Source: a bacterium
Lineage (GTDB): Bacteria > Verrucomicrobiota > Verrucomicrobiia > Opitutales > UBA953
Reading direction: 5' to 3'
Assembly (NCBI GenBank): GCA_009926645.1
Contig: RFOO01000006.1
Location: 1 to 14,630 of the forward strand
Length of the DNA stretch: 14,630 bases
In this document: piece by piece, positions 7,162-14,563 of the stretch
Position numbering within the stretch: position 1 is the first letter of the stretch
Layout of the letters: each line of letters begins with the position of its first letter
Notes under the pieces: generated by a model
The model's database searches: none
What the model saw: the letters and a program-made list of their open reading frames with translations, nothing else
Told to the model about the DNA's origin: nothing
Translations under genes and position numbers: made by a program

Positions 7162-8700
7162 ATGGTTTGCGTCCGACTTATTTTAGGTGACCAGCTAAAT
7201 GAGCAGCATTCATGGTTTAAGAAAGTCAATTCCAAGACGCATTACGTGATGATGGAGGTCCGATCGGAGACGGATTACGTCAAACATCACGCTCAAAAGG
7301 TCATTGCCATTTTTGCTGGTATGCGAGCGATGGCTGAAAAACTCCGACAGGCGGGTCATGCGGTGCATTATTTCAAAATCGGGGATAAGCAGAATCGGCA
7401 AAACTTTGCGGATAATCTTCGACAGGTTTTTACGCAGGTTAAGGCGAGTCGATTTGAGTACCAAGAGCCCGATGAATATCGTTTAGACCAAGAGCTTCGG
7501 CACTTTGCTCGCGAATGTGGTTTAGCATCGGCGGTCGTTTCGACCGAGCATTTTCTCGATAGTCGCGAAGGTGTTTCACAGCATTTTCAACCACAGGCCA
7601 AGCGTTGGTTGATGGAATCTTATTATCGGATGGTGCGAAAAAAATCCGGTTTGCTGATGGACTCCTCGGGTCAGCCACTGGGCGGAAAATGGAATTTTGA
7701 TGAGGATAATCGAAAACCTTGGCGTGGTTCACCTGCTTTGCCCAAGCCTTGGGATCAACGGCATAATCACGCAGCCCTGTGGGAAGAAATCGAAAGAGCA
7801 GGCGTGCAAACCTTTGGGCAACCTTCAGCCAGTGATTTCCCTTGGCCGTTAAATCGGCACGAGGCTTTGCAACAACTGAAAGCTTTTTTAGAACGCGGGT
7901 TGCCATCGTTCGGTGATTTTGAAGATGCGATGCATACCAGTTCGGATCGCTTGTTTCATTCGCGTCTCTCGTTCGCCCTGAATGTGAAAATGATTTCGCC
8001 TAAGGAAGTCGCCGAAGCTGCGGTGGCGAGGCATTTGGCTAACCCCGAATGCATTTCTTTGGCTGCCACTGAAGGATTTGTTCGGCAAATCATCGGTTGG
8101 CGTGAATACATTCGCGGAGTGTATTGGGCGAAAATGCCACAGTATCGGGAGATGAATGAATTAAATCATCAACTGCCGTTGCCCTCGTGGTTTTGGACGG
8201 GGAAGACCCAGATGAATTGCTTGCGTTTTTCGATTGGCCAATCGCTCTCTACCGCTTACGCACATCATATTCAGCGCTTAATGGTCATTGGCACATTTTG
8301 TTTGTCGGCTGGAGTCAATCCGCGTGCTGTGGAGCAATGGTTTTTAGGAGTTTATATCGATGCTTTTGAATGGGTCGAACTGCCGAATGTCATGGGGATG
8401 AGTCAGCATGCCGATGGCGGTTTTTTGGCGAGTAAGCCCTATCTCTGTGCTGCGAGTTATATTGGAAAAATGTCAGACTACTGTTCAGACTGTGACTATA
8501 ATCCTAAAGATCGGTTGGGACCTAAAGCATGCCCGTTCAATGTGTTTTACTGGGATTTTTGGATTCGTCACGCCAAGCGTATGGTGACTAATCCGCGCAT
8601 TGGTATGGCTGTGCGACAGGCCATGGCGATGAAGCCTGCGGAACAATTGGCGATTCGTAAAAAAGCGGATGAGTTAAGGGCGAAGATAGAGGAAATATAA
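7162..8700 (+). CDS. phrB: Iron-sulfur bacterial cryptochrome/photolyase (PhrB-type, (6-4) photolyase-like)
   Basis: From ATG 7162 this is a 512-residue member of the FeS-BCP family, flavoproteins that repair UV-induced (6-4) photoproducts with light. The N-terminal Rossmann-like antenna domain starts LILGDQLNE (6-14); the C-terminal helical FAD domain contains EGFVRQIIGWREYIRGVYW (304-322), DAFEWVELPNVMGMSQHADG (400-419) and CPFNVFYWDFW (457-467). Cysteines C353, C441, C444 and C457 are spaced like the four 4Fe-4S ligands of Agrobacterium PhrB (350, 438, 441, 454), each shifted by three. That match supports ATG 7162. A TTG at 7120 would add 14 unrelated residues. No Shine-Dalgarno is obvious for either. 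This is the only plus-strand gene, divergent from nuoG and convergent with rlmI. The antenna chromophore (a lumazine in PhrB) and exact lesion are inferred from the family. Confidence 0.94.
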   Translation: MVCVRLILGDQLNEQHSWFKKVNSKTHYVMMEVRSETDYVKHHAQKVIAIFAGMRAMAEKLRQAGHAVHYFKIGDKQNRQNFADNLRQVFTQVKASRFEYQEPDEYRLDQELRHFARECGLASAVVSTEHFLDSREGVSQHFQPQAKRWLMESYYRMVRKKSGLLMDSSGQPLGGKWNFDEDNRKPWRGSPALPKPWDQRHNHAALWEEIERAGVQTFGQPSASDFPWPLNRHEALQQLKAFLERGLPSFGDFEDAMHTSSDRLFHSRLSFALNVKMISPKEVAEAAVARHLANPECISLAATEGFVRQIIGWREYIRGVYWAKMPQYREMNELNHQLPLPSWFWTGKTQMNCLRFSIGQSLSTAYAHHIQRLMVIGTFCLSAGVNPRAVEQWFLGVYIDAFEWVELPNVMGMSQHADGGFLASKPYLCAASYIGKMSDYCSDCDYNPKDRLGPKACPFNVFYWDFWIRHAKRMVTNPRIGMAVRQAMAMKPAEQLAIRKKADELRAKIEEI

Positions 8701-8777
8701 GTGGAAGACGAATTGGTGGATCAGTGGACAGGAAATCCCCGCTCACCGAACTCCTAGTTCATTCGCCCCGCTTCTCC

Positions 8778-9992
8778 TTACCCTCCCATTCTGCTCCAAA
8801 TAACCTTTAAATATCGACCTTCGGGGTGGTGGGAAACATTCGGATGATCGCCGCCAGGTCCGGTTCGATTAAAAATCTGTAAACGCTTTTGGTAACGATG
8901 GGCTGCTTTACTAATCAAGTCTTCGAAGGCTTCAGCGGAGACGAGACCGGAGCAAGAGCAGGTGATGAAAATTCCGTTCGGGGCGACGAGTTGCATGGCG
9001 AGTACATTAAGGTCGTTGTATTTTTTCAGACCCTCCGCCTGTAGTTCTTCATCGCGACTGTCGACAAACTTGGGTGGGTCGCAAAGGACCACATCCCAGG
9101 TTTTTCCGTTTTTCTGCATTTGGCGAATCCAGCTAAAAGCATCGGCGTGAACGAATTCGCACCGCACCTGATTGAGGTTCATGTTTCGCTTTGCTCGTTC
9201 AATCGCTTTTTCGTCGAGGTCGACCCCTGTGACTTCGGTGGCTCCGCCCAGTTTAGCCGCGATAGAAAATCCTCCCGAGTAGCAGCAGATATCAAGCACG
9301 CGGAGTCCTTGGCATAACTGTCCGAACTGGCGTCGGTTCTCGCGTTGGTCGCAGAAGAAGCCCGTTTTATGCCCTTCGGCAAAATCGACCTCTTGGACGA
9401 CGCCATATTCCTTTACCTTAACAAAGCGGACAGATGACTTGGGGATGTCGGAGGGCATGATGCCTTCGACGCGGGCGACGTGGTCATCGACTTGCACGAT
9501 TTCTTTTTTGGTGCCCAGAGCTTCGTGTAAAATTTTAATCCAGCGTGGCAATCGACGCATCACGGCGATGGATGAGACTTCAATCGAAAGAGTGTCACCG
9601 AGTTTATCGACCACGAGGCCCGAGAGAAAATCGCCGTCGCCATTGATCACGCGATAGGCGTCGGTGTTTTCGTCCAACTTCAAAATATCTTTGCGTAGAC
9701 TGACGGCTTTTTTGATGGCGGCTTCGAACCAAGCATCATCGGGTTTTCCTGGGCTGGATTTGACGATACGCAGGGCAATGGGTGCACCTGGATTCCAGAA
9801 ACCATACCCAATGGCAGTTCCTTGTTTATCGTAGGCGGCGACAATATCTCCTTGGCGAGCATCGGAGGAGACATCCCCAATCATCGAACGGAAGATGTTG
9901 GGTTTTGAAGTAAATGTCTTGAGCTGTACCCACGGGCGTTCCTTCGCTGGAGGCGGGTTGCTCGTGGTTGGACTGCTAAACGATTCAGACAT
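8778..9992 (-). CDS. rlmI: Class I SAM-dependent 23S rRNA (cytosine-5-)-methyltransferase, RlmI family
   Basis: The 404-residue protein has the RlmI architecture: an N-terminal PUA RNA-binding domain (about 20-95), a central EEHEP-like domain, then a Rossmann methyltransferase domain. Motif I is VLDICCYSGGFSIAA (232-246), the acidic SAM-ribose residue is in GVDLDEKAI (256-264), motif IV is DPPKF (305-309) and motif VI is TCSCS (344-348), which holds the catalytic Cys. It ends DHPNVSHHPEGRYLKVIW, as is usual for the family. E. coli RlmI makes m5C at position 1962 of 23S rRNA; the same target is inferred here. The first 15-18 residues are Ser/Pro-rich and may be dispensable. It is downstream of the broken ppnP with a 59-bp gap containing a hairpin, and convergent with the photolyase gene across 77 bp with no clear terminator. 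No Shine-Dalgarno precedes ATG 9992. Confidence 0.9.
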   Translation of the reverse strand: MSESFSSPTTSNPPPAKERPWVQLKTFTSKPNIFRSMIGDVSSDARQGDIVAAYDKQGTAIGYGFWNPGAPIALRIVKSSPGKPDDAWFEAAIKKAVSLRKDILKLDENTDAYRVINGDGDFLSGLVVDKLGDTLSIEVSSIAVMRRLPRWIKILHEALGTKKEIVQVDDHVARVEGIMPSDIPKSSVRFVKVKEYGVVQEVDFAEGHKTGFFCDQRENRRQFGQLCQGLRVLDICCYSGGFSIAAKLGGATEVTGVDLDEKAIERAKRNMNLNQVRCEFVHADAFSWIRQMQKNGKTWDVVLCDPPKFVDSRDEELQAEGLKKYNDLNVLAMQLVAPNGIFITCSCSGLVSAEAFEDLISKAAHRYQKRLQIFNRTGPGGDHPNVSHHPEGRYLKVIWSRMGG

Positions 9993-10020
9993 TGGACTGA
10001 AGGTTTAGAGCCAGGGTAGA

Positions 10021-10050
10021 CTTGGCAAGCGCGACCATCGGCTTGCCTAG
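10021..10050 (-). other. Strong intercistronic hairpin between ppnP remnant and rlmI
   Basis: GGCAAGC at 10024-10030 and GCTTGCC at 10041-10047 are perfect complements. Beyond one mismatch, CT/AG extends the pairing to 10-nt arms, and CGA/TCG inside the loop can pair further. The hairpin starts 2 nt after the ppnP remnant's stop codon. No T-run follows on either strand, so it does not look like an intrinsic terminator. It could stabilise or separate upstream and downstream messages. Confidence 0.5.
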
Positions 10051-10051
10051 A

Positions 10052-10337
10052 TTAACCGATGAAACTGCAGATATATTGGCAGATGCCAGAGGGGACTGCG
10101 ATGTTGAAGCCTGATTTCGCTGGGACTTGAAACTGAGTGCCAGCGGCGTAGGTTTTAGCATCTTTCGACCCGTCGAGTGTCACCACGCACGAGCCATCGG
10201 TAATTTCCATGATCTCTAGGGTAGATGAGACCCAGTGTTTTCTTTTCTCCACTGGCAAAGAGGATGCTGTGGGAGACTACTTTGCCTTCAAAGTAGACAT
10301 TAGCTTTAGCGACGGCGGTAACGTTTTTGAATTCCAT
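10052..10337 (-). pseudogene. ppnP: Pyrimidine/purine nucleoside phosphorylase (PpnP, DUF1255 family), disrupted
   Basis: The intact family member is a small single-cupin enzyme of about 94-105 residues that cleaves nucleosides with phosphate. Here the first half reads from ATG 10337: MEFKNVTAVAKANVYFEGKV then FASGEKKTLGLIYP, residues 1-40, matching the family start; that frame then stops after 61 codons. The second half, LEIMEITDGSC to the end at TAA 10054-10052 (55 residues, with AAGTQFQVPAKSGF), is in the +1 frame relative to the first. Relatives have about ten more residues between TLGLIYP and EIMEI (the GEYxFxT segment). A deletion of about 29 bp near 10215-10225 would explain both the frame change and the missing residues. 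The gene begins 4 nt after the nuoF stop, so it was probably part of the nuo transcript. An assembly error remains possible. Confidence 0.82.
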
Positions 10338-10341
10338 AATT

Positions 10342-11691
10342 TTAGATGAGTTTAAGATCAGACAAAACTTCGCCCTTTTGGCGACGGCGAATGGAGTCGA
10401 GATACTCGTCTTTAAACTTCGGTACGGCGGATTGTACGGGCCAAGCGACTGCTTCACCGTGTGCGCAAATGGTCCGACCAGCGACTTGGTTCGCGATATC
10501 GAGCAATAAAGGAACGTCGGATTCTAATCCGCCACCAGTGGTGATGCGCTTAGAGACACGACTTAACCACAAGGAGCCTTCACGACAAGGCGTGCACTGG
10601 CCACAGGTTTCATGAGCGTAGAAAGCATTGAGGTTTGAAAGCGCCTGAATCATTTCGACGGAATCGTCGATGACAATGGTCCCGCCAGTGCCTAGGCCGG
10701 TACCACATGCGGCAATGCTATTGGAATCGAGGGGAATGTCTTCCAATGCCCAATCAAATTCTTGTCCATTGGGAAGCTTGCCTTTGAAGCGCTCGCCGAA
10801 TTTCAAAATCTTCGTCGAAGATCCACCAGGAATAATCGCTTTGAATTTTCGGCCATCGAGTGGTCCACCACAAAAATCATAGAGCAATTCACCAAAGGTG
10901 GCTTTGCCTGCTTCGATTTCGTAAAGTCCAGGACGTTTCACCAGACCGCTGACTCCCCAAATGTGCGTGCCACTATCACCAGGAATGCCGATTTTTGCGA
11001 ATTCAGCACCACCGAATGCGAGGACATGTTTCACTTGCGCCATGGTCTCGGCATTGTTGACGATGGTCGGGCAATTATAGAGTCCTAACACTGCAGGGAA
11101 GTAAGGAGGCTTGATGCGAGGATACCCGCGCTTGCCTTCGAGTGATTCGATGAGGCCAGTCTCTTCGCCACAAACATAGCAACCGCCACCCCGGTGGACG
11201 ACGACTTCGCAGGAATAGCCACTGCCTAAAATATTATTACCTAAAAAGCCCTTGGCTTTAGCTTCAGCAATGGCGTTCTCTAAAATTTTTGCACCGTGTT
11301 GAAACTCTCCACGGATGTAAATGAAGGCTTGTTTGGCTTGAATCGCCCAAGCGGTAATCGCAATGCCCTCGAGCATTTGATGCGGGTCTTTGTAAATGAT
11401 TTGGCGGTCCTTGTAAGTACCAGGTTCTGACTCATCGGCATTGACGACTAAGTAGCAGGGTTTGCCCGATTTACGGTCGAGAAACTTCCACTTCATGCCA
11501 GTGGGGAAACCCGCACCACCGCGACCGCGCAGACCAGAGACTTCGACTTCTTTGCAGACCTCTTCGGGCTTCATGGCCACCGCTTTTTTCAAAGCTTCGT
11601 AGCCACCATTTTTTAGGTAACAATCGATATCAACCGTGTAGCCAGGTTTGCGAAGATTGGCGTAAATGAGTGGGCGTTCTACAGCAGGCAT
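10342..11691 (-). CDS. nuoF: NADH-quinone oxidoreductase subunit F (NADH- and FMN-binding)
   Basis: The 449-residue flavoprotein is where NADH is oxidised. FMN/NADH-site motifs are GRGGAGFPTGMKW (56-68), NADESEPGT (84-92) and GGGCYVCGEETGL (168-180); a SLBB domain follows (about 245-300). The C-terminal 4Fe-4S cluster N3 is bound by C363-x2-C366-x2-C369 (CGQCTPCREG) and C409 (TICAHGEAVAWP). Length and domain order are standard. The last Cys segment reads CAHGEA where many relatives have CALGDA, a minor change. ATG 11691 is 19 nt after the nuoE stop, the widest gap in the BCDEF block, without a Shine-Dalgarno. The stop is 4 nt before the ppnP remnant. Confidence 0.97.
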   Translation of the reverse strand: MPAVERPLIYANLRKPGYTVDIDCYLKNGGYEALKKAVAMKPEEVCKEVEVSGLRGRGGAGFPTGMKWKFLDRKSGKPCYLVVNADESEPGTYKDRQIIYKDPHQMLEGIAITAWAIQAKQAFIYIRGEFQHGAKILENAIAEAKAKGFLGNNILGSGYSCEVVVHRGGGCYVCGEETGLIESLEGKRGYPRIKPPYFPAVLGLYNCPTIVNNAETMAQVKHVLAFGGAEFAKIGIPGDSGTHIWGVSGLVKRPGLYEIEAGKATFGELLYDFCGGPLDGRKFKAIIPGGSSTKILKFGERFKGKLPNGQEFDWALEDIPLDSNSIAACGTGLGTGGTIVIDDSVEMIQALSNLNAFYAHETCGQCTPCREGSLWLSRVSKRITTGGGLESDVPLLLDIANQVAGRTICAHGEAVAWPVQSAVPKFKDEYLDSIRRRQKGEVLSDLKLI

Positions 11692-11710
11692 GTTTAAAAG
11701 GGTTTAGGTG

Positions 11711-12244
11711 TTAGCCGTTCCACTCGGGAGTGTCGGGTTGAGGTTGTTTCTTGCCGTACTGCGGATTGTGCAGGCTTTGCTTAATTTGGTCGGCAAAGGC
11801 AGTGGCGTTCTCCGGCTTTACGTTTTCATAAAGCGCGTGATCCACTTGTACCACTGGACCGCAACCACAGTCGGCGATACACTCGACAAATTCCAAAGTG
11901 AAATTGCCATCAGGCGACGTTTCGCCGCGGGGACAGTTTAGAGATTTTTCTAAACTCTCCATTAAGGCATAGGAGCCACGCAGAGCACAGGAGAGCGTGC
12001 GGCAAACCTTGATGTGCCGACGTCCAGTAGGGCTTTGACGGAACATCGGGTAGAAGCTGACGACTTCCAAAACTTGCATCGGAGTAACTCCGATTTTCTC
12101 GGCGACCCAAGCCATGTCTTCTTGCGTGATGTAGCCGTGGTCTTCTTGCACGAGGTGCAAGAGGGGTAAAGCCGCACTGCGTTTTTGCGGATACTGCGCA
12201 ATAATCGCATCCGCTTTCGTGAGTGTAGAAGGTTGGAGTGACAT
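11711..12244 (-). CDS. nuoE: NADH-quinone oxidoreductase subunit E (2Fe-2S, thioredoxin-like)
   Basis: From ATG 12244 the product has 177 residues: a helical N-terminal domain (ALPLLHLVQEDHGYIT, 25-40, then VTPMQVLEVVSFYPMF) and a thioredoxin-like domain. The 2Fe-2S cluster N1a ligands are C81-x4-C86 (CRTLSC) and C122-x3-C126 (CIADC). It partners with NuoF in the NADH-oxidising module. The tail after about residue 160 (YGKKQPQPDTPEWNG) is polar and unconserved. I chose ATG 12244, which is 2 nt after the nuoD stop. An in-frame ATG at 12259 would add five residues and overlap nuoD, and has a weak GGGTGA just upstream, so it cannot be excluded. Confidence 0.95.
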   Translation of the reverse strand: MSLQPSTLTKADAIIAQYPQKRSAALPLLHLVQEDHGYITQEDMAWVAEKIGVTPMQVLEVVSFYPMFRQSPTGRRHIKVCRTLSCALRGSYALMESLEKSLNCPRGETSPDGNFTLEFVECIADCGCGPVVQVDHALYENVKPENATAFADQIKQSLHNPQYGKKQPQPDTPEWNG

Positions 12245-12246
12245 GG

Positions 12247-13473
12247 TTAGCGGTCGCATTCACCCATCACGAAGTCGAGAGACCCAAGAATGGATGCGAT
12301 GTCGGTTAAGAAATTGCCAGGAACAATCGCGGGAAGGATGCTGAGACTGACAAAGCTCGGTCCGCGAATACGCAAGCGGTAGGGAACACCACCGCCGTTA
12401 GAAACGATGTAAAAGCCTAAGGCACCTTTAGGATTCTCGGCTTCGAAATAAACTTCACCCGCGGGGATTTGCGGACCTTCGGTGACGAGCATGAAGTTCT
12501 GAATCAGCTCCTCCATCTTTGTCATCACTTTGGCTTTCGGTGGCAGGAAAATCTTTTTGGCTTCTTCCGCATACCAAGGTCCGCTAGGCATGGTTTTAAT
12601 CACTTGGCGAAGAATGCGTACCGATTGACGGACTTCTTCCATGCGCACGAGGTAACGATCAAAGCAATCGCCTTTGGCGCCGACAGGAACGTCGAACTCG
12701 TATTTTTCGTAACCCGAATAAGGTTTATCTTTGCGAAGATCAAAGGGCACTCCCGATGCGCGTAAGTTGGGTCCAGTTAAACCATAAGCCAGCGCTAACT
12801 CTTTGGAAATGGGAGCGATGCCTTCGGTGCGTTCGAGGAAAATGCCGTTACGGGTAAGCAAGCGATCGACTTCGTCGATGGTTTTGAGCACACCGTCGCA
12901 GAAGTTTTCGACGCGTTGCAACCACCCTTCAGGCAGGTCGCGGGTCAATCCACCGATTCGTGTATAGCTAGTGGTGAAACGAGCTCCAGTGAGTTCCTCG
13001 AAAAGGGTGTAAAGTTTTTCGCGTTCGTTGAAGGTGTACATGAACACCGTCCATGCGCCCGTATCCATCGCATAAACGCCCAACCCGAGAAGGTGAGAAG
13101 AGATACGTGCCATTTCGCAACAAGCCACGCGAATGGCCTCGCAGCGTTCAGGCATTTTAAGGCCCGCTAATTTTTCAACCGCAATCGCATAAGCCACATT
13201 GTTGGCCAATGGCGCCAAGTAATCGAGTCGGTCTGTGTACGGAACAAACTGATTGTAAGTCATGTTCTCCGCAATTTTTTCATCTCCTCGGTGGAGGTAG
13301 CCAATCACGGGATCGCATTTTACAACTTTGTCGCCGTCAAGTTCGAGGGATAAACGCAGTACGCCGTGAGTGGCCGGGTGCGAAGGACCCATATTCAGGG
13401 TCATATTTTCACCTCGAAGTTCTTCCGAGCGTGCGGCGATATCACCGAGAGAAATTTCTTTGGTGGTTTTCAC
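12247..13473 (-). CDS. nuoD: NADH-quinone oxidoreductase subunit D (49-kDa, quinone site)
   Basis: From GTG 13473 the product has 408 residues, the normal size for stand-alone NuoD. It forms the quinone pocket with NuoB and NuoH and descends from the [NiFe]-hydrogenase large subunit, without the metal site. Visible landmarks are MTLNMGPSHPATHGVLR (24-40, with the pocket His), PYTDRLDYLAP (78-88, with Tyr85 equivalent to the quinone-binding Tyr), GLTGPNLRASGV, YSGYEKYEFDVP and the C-terminal GECDR. The reading frame stays open to an ATG at 13548, but that would overlap nuoC by about 70 bp and add 25 unconserved Asn/Pro/Arg-rich residues. GTG 13473, 4 nt after the nuoC stop, gives MKTTKEISLGD and fits the operon spacing better. 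Confidence 0.95.
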   Translation of the reverse strand: MKTTKEISLGDIAARSEELRGENMTLNMGPSHPATHGVLRLSLELDGDKVVKCDPVIGYLHRGDEKIAENMTYNQFVPYTDRLDYLAPLANNVAYAIAVEKLAGLKMPERCEAIRVACCEMARISSHLLGLGVYAMDTGAWTVFMYTFNEREKLYTLFEELTGARFTTSYTRIGGLTRDLPEGWLQRVENFCDGVLKTIDEVDRLLTRNGIFLERTEGIAPISKELALAYGLTGPNLRASGVPFDLRKDKPYSGYEKYEFDVPVGAKGDCFDRYLVRMEEVRQSVRILRQVIKTMPSGPWYAEEAKKIFLPPKAKVMTKMEELIQNFMLVTEGPQIPAGEVYFEAENPKGALGFYIVSNGGGVPYRLRIRGPSFVSLSILPAIVPGNFLTDIASILGSLDFVMGECDR

Positions 13474-13477
13474 AAAA

Positions 13478-14065
13478 TTACGATTTGGGTTTTTCCTCGT
13501 TCCACGATTGGTCGAGGGCTTGGGGTTCGGCGTTTGACATATGACCACCGCCAGAGACGAAAGGTCCGCCCATCATCGGAGCAGGCTCCACTTTCTGTCC
13601 AGTAACCGCGGCGACATCAGCCGCAGGGAAGGGAACTTCAATGCCAGCGAGCGGGAATTCTTTGCGCAGTGGGTGGTAAGGATAAGCTTCCCACATTAAG
13701 ATTCGGCGGGGGTCAGGGTGACCGATGAAGCGAATACCAAACATGTCGTAGGCTTCGCGTTCGTGCCAATTGGCTCCGGGGTGAATCGCGCTCACCGAAG
13801 GAACCGCGTCTTCTTCGCAGGCAACGTGCAAGCGCACGTATTCGGACTTACTGGTATTGAGCAGGTGCAGGACCACGCCAAAGCGAGGGGTGCGTTGTGG
13901 CCAATCGACGCCACACAAATCGGCTAATAGATCAAAGCCTTGGGTGTCGCGAAGGTAGCGTACGACTTCGACTAATTCAGCATTGGCCACCTTGAAGGTA
14001 GGCATGTCAATCGATGCCAAAGTCTCGGTCTGGGGAAATTTTTGCGTAAAAGCAGCAGCGTCCAT
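13478..14065 (-). CDS. nuoC: NADH-quinone oxidoreductase subunit C (30-kDa)
   Basis: The 195-residue peripheral-arm subunit has the family signature WHEREAYDMFGIRF (100-113) and HPLRKEFPL (131-139), preceded by LLADLCGVDWP (46-56). It packs against NuoD and is not a redox protein. The C-terminal tail after about residue 145 (Pro- and Gly-rich, including EPAPMMGGPFVSGGGHM) extends past the conserved core. nuoC and nuoD are separate genes here, unlike the fused nuoCD of E. coli. ATG 14065 is 6 nt after the nuoB stop. Confidence 0.96.
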   Translation of the reverse strand: MDAAAFTQKFPQTETLASIDMPTFKVANAELVEVVRYLRDTQGFDLLADLCGVDWPQRTPRFGVVLHLLNTSKSEYVRLHVACEEDAVPSVSAIHPGANWHEREAYDMFGIRFIGHPDPRRILMWEAYPYHPLRKEFPLAGIEVPFPAADVAAVTGQKVEPAPMMGGPFVSGGGHMSNAEPQALDQSWNEEKPKS

Positions 14066-14071
14066 TTTGAT

Positions 14072-14563
14072 TTAGCTCACGATTTTCGTGTCGATGGTAC
14101 GGCCGCGGAAAGTGCGTCGAAGTGAGCCACCTTCTTGGCGAATTTTTTCCTGCAATAACATCATGCCATCGAGCAAAGCTTCGGGGCGAGGTGGACAACC
14201 GGAAATATAAATGTCGACGGGCACAATGTTATCTACGCCTTGAAGAGTGGCATAGGAGCGATACATACCACCCGATGAAGCACAGGCACCCATGGCGACG
14301 ACCCACTTAGGTTCGGCCATTTGATCGTAAATACGACGAACTACTTCGGCCATTTTGTAGGTGACCGTGCCAGAAACAATCATGCAGTCGGCCTGACGTG
14401 GCGAGAAGCGCATCACCTCCATGCCGAAGCGAGAAATGTCGAAACGCGAGCCACCCGCGGCCATGAGCTCGATCGCACAGCAGGCGAGGCCCATGGGCAT
14501 CGGCCAAACCGAGTTGACTTCGCCTTCCACTTTACTGTTATAGCCAAATTCGGATTTCACCAT
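14072..14563 (-). CDS. nuoB: NADH-quinone oxidoreductase subunit B (PSST, cluster N2)
   Basis: From ATG 14563 the product has 163 residues. It ligates the terminal 4Fe-4S cluster N2, which reduces quinone, with the tandem pair C28-C29 (GLACCAIELMA), C94 (MGACASSGG) and C123 (SGCPPRPEALLDG). NSVWPMPMG precedes the pair, as is usual. The frame stays open upstream to a TTG at 14605 and on to the window edge, so a longer N-terminus is possible, but ATG 14563 is the only ATG before the conserved core. It heads the visible BCDEF block. nuoA, usually just upstream, is not recognisable in the remaining 67 bp. Confidence 0.94.
   Translation of the reverse strand: MVKSEFGYNSKVEGEVNSVWPMPMGLACCAIELMAAGGSRFDISRFGMEVMRFSPRQADCMIVSGTVTYKMAEVVRRIYDQMAEPKWVVAMGACASSGGMYRSYATLQGVDNIVPVDIYISGCPPRPEALLDGMMLLQEKIRQEGGSLRRTFRGRTIDTKIVS

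Noticed and set aside
7439..7906. Long antisense open frame (155 codons) within the photolyase gene
   Set aside because: It lies opposite a clearly conserved coding region and its translation resembles no family I recognise. It is a by-product of codon usage.
8748..8760. GAACT-cct-AGTTC hairpin as a terminator between photolyase and rlmI
   Set aside because: The stem has only five base pairs, little GC and no T-run on either strand.
10245..10262. Programmed slippage at the A-rich GAAAAGAAAAC run rescuing ppnP
   Set aside because: The first frame still matches the family after this run (KKTLGLI), so a shift there would destroy conserved sequence. It would also not restore the ten missing residues.
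13474..13548. ATG at 13548 as the nuoD start
   Set aside because: It would overlap nuoC by about 70 bp and add a low-complexity, unconserved N-terminus. GTG 13473 fits the operon spacing and family length.
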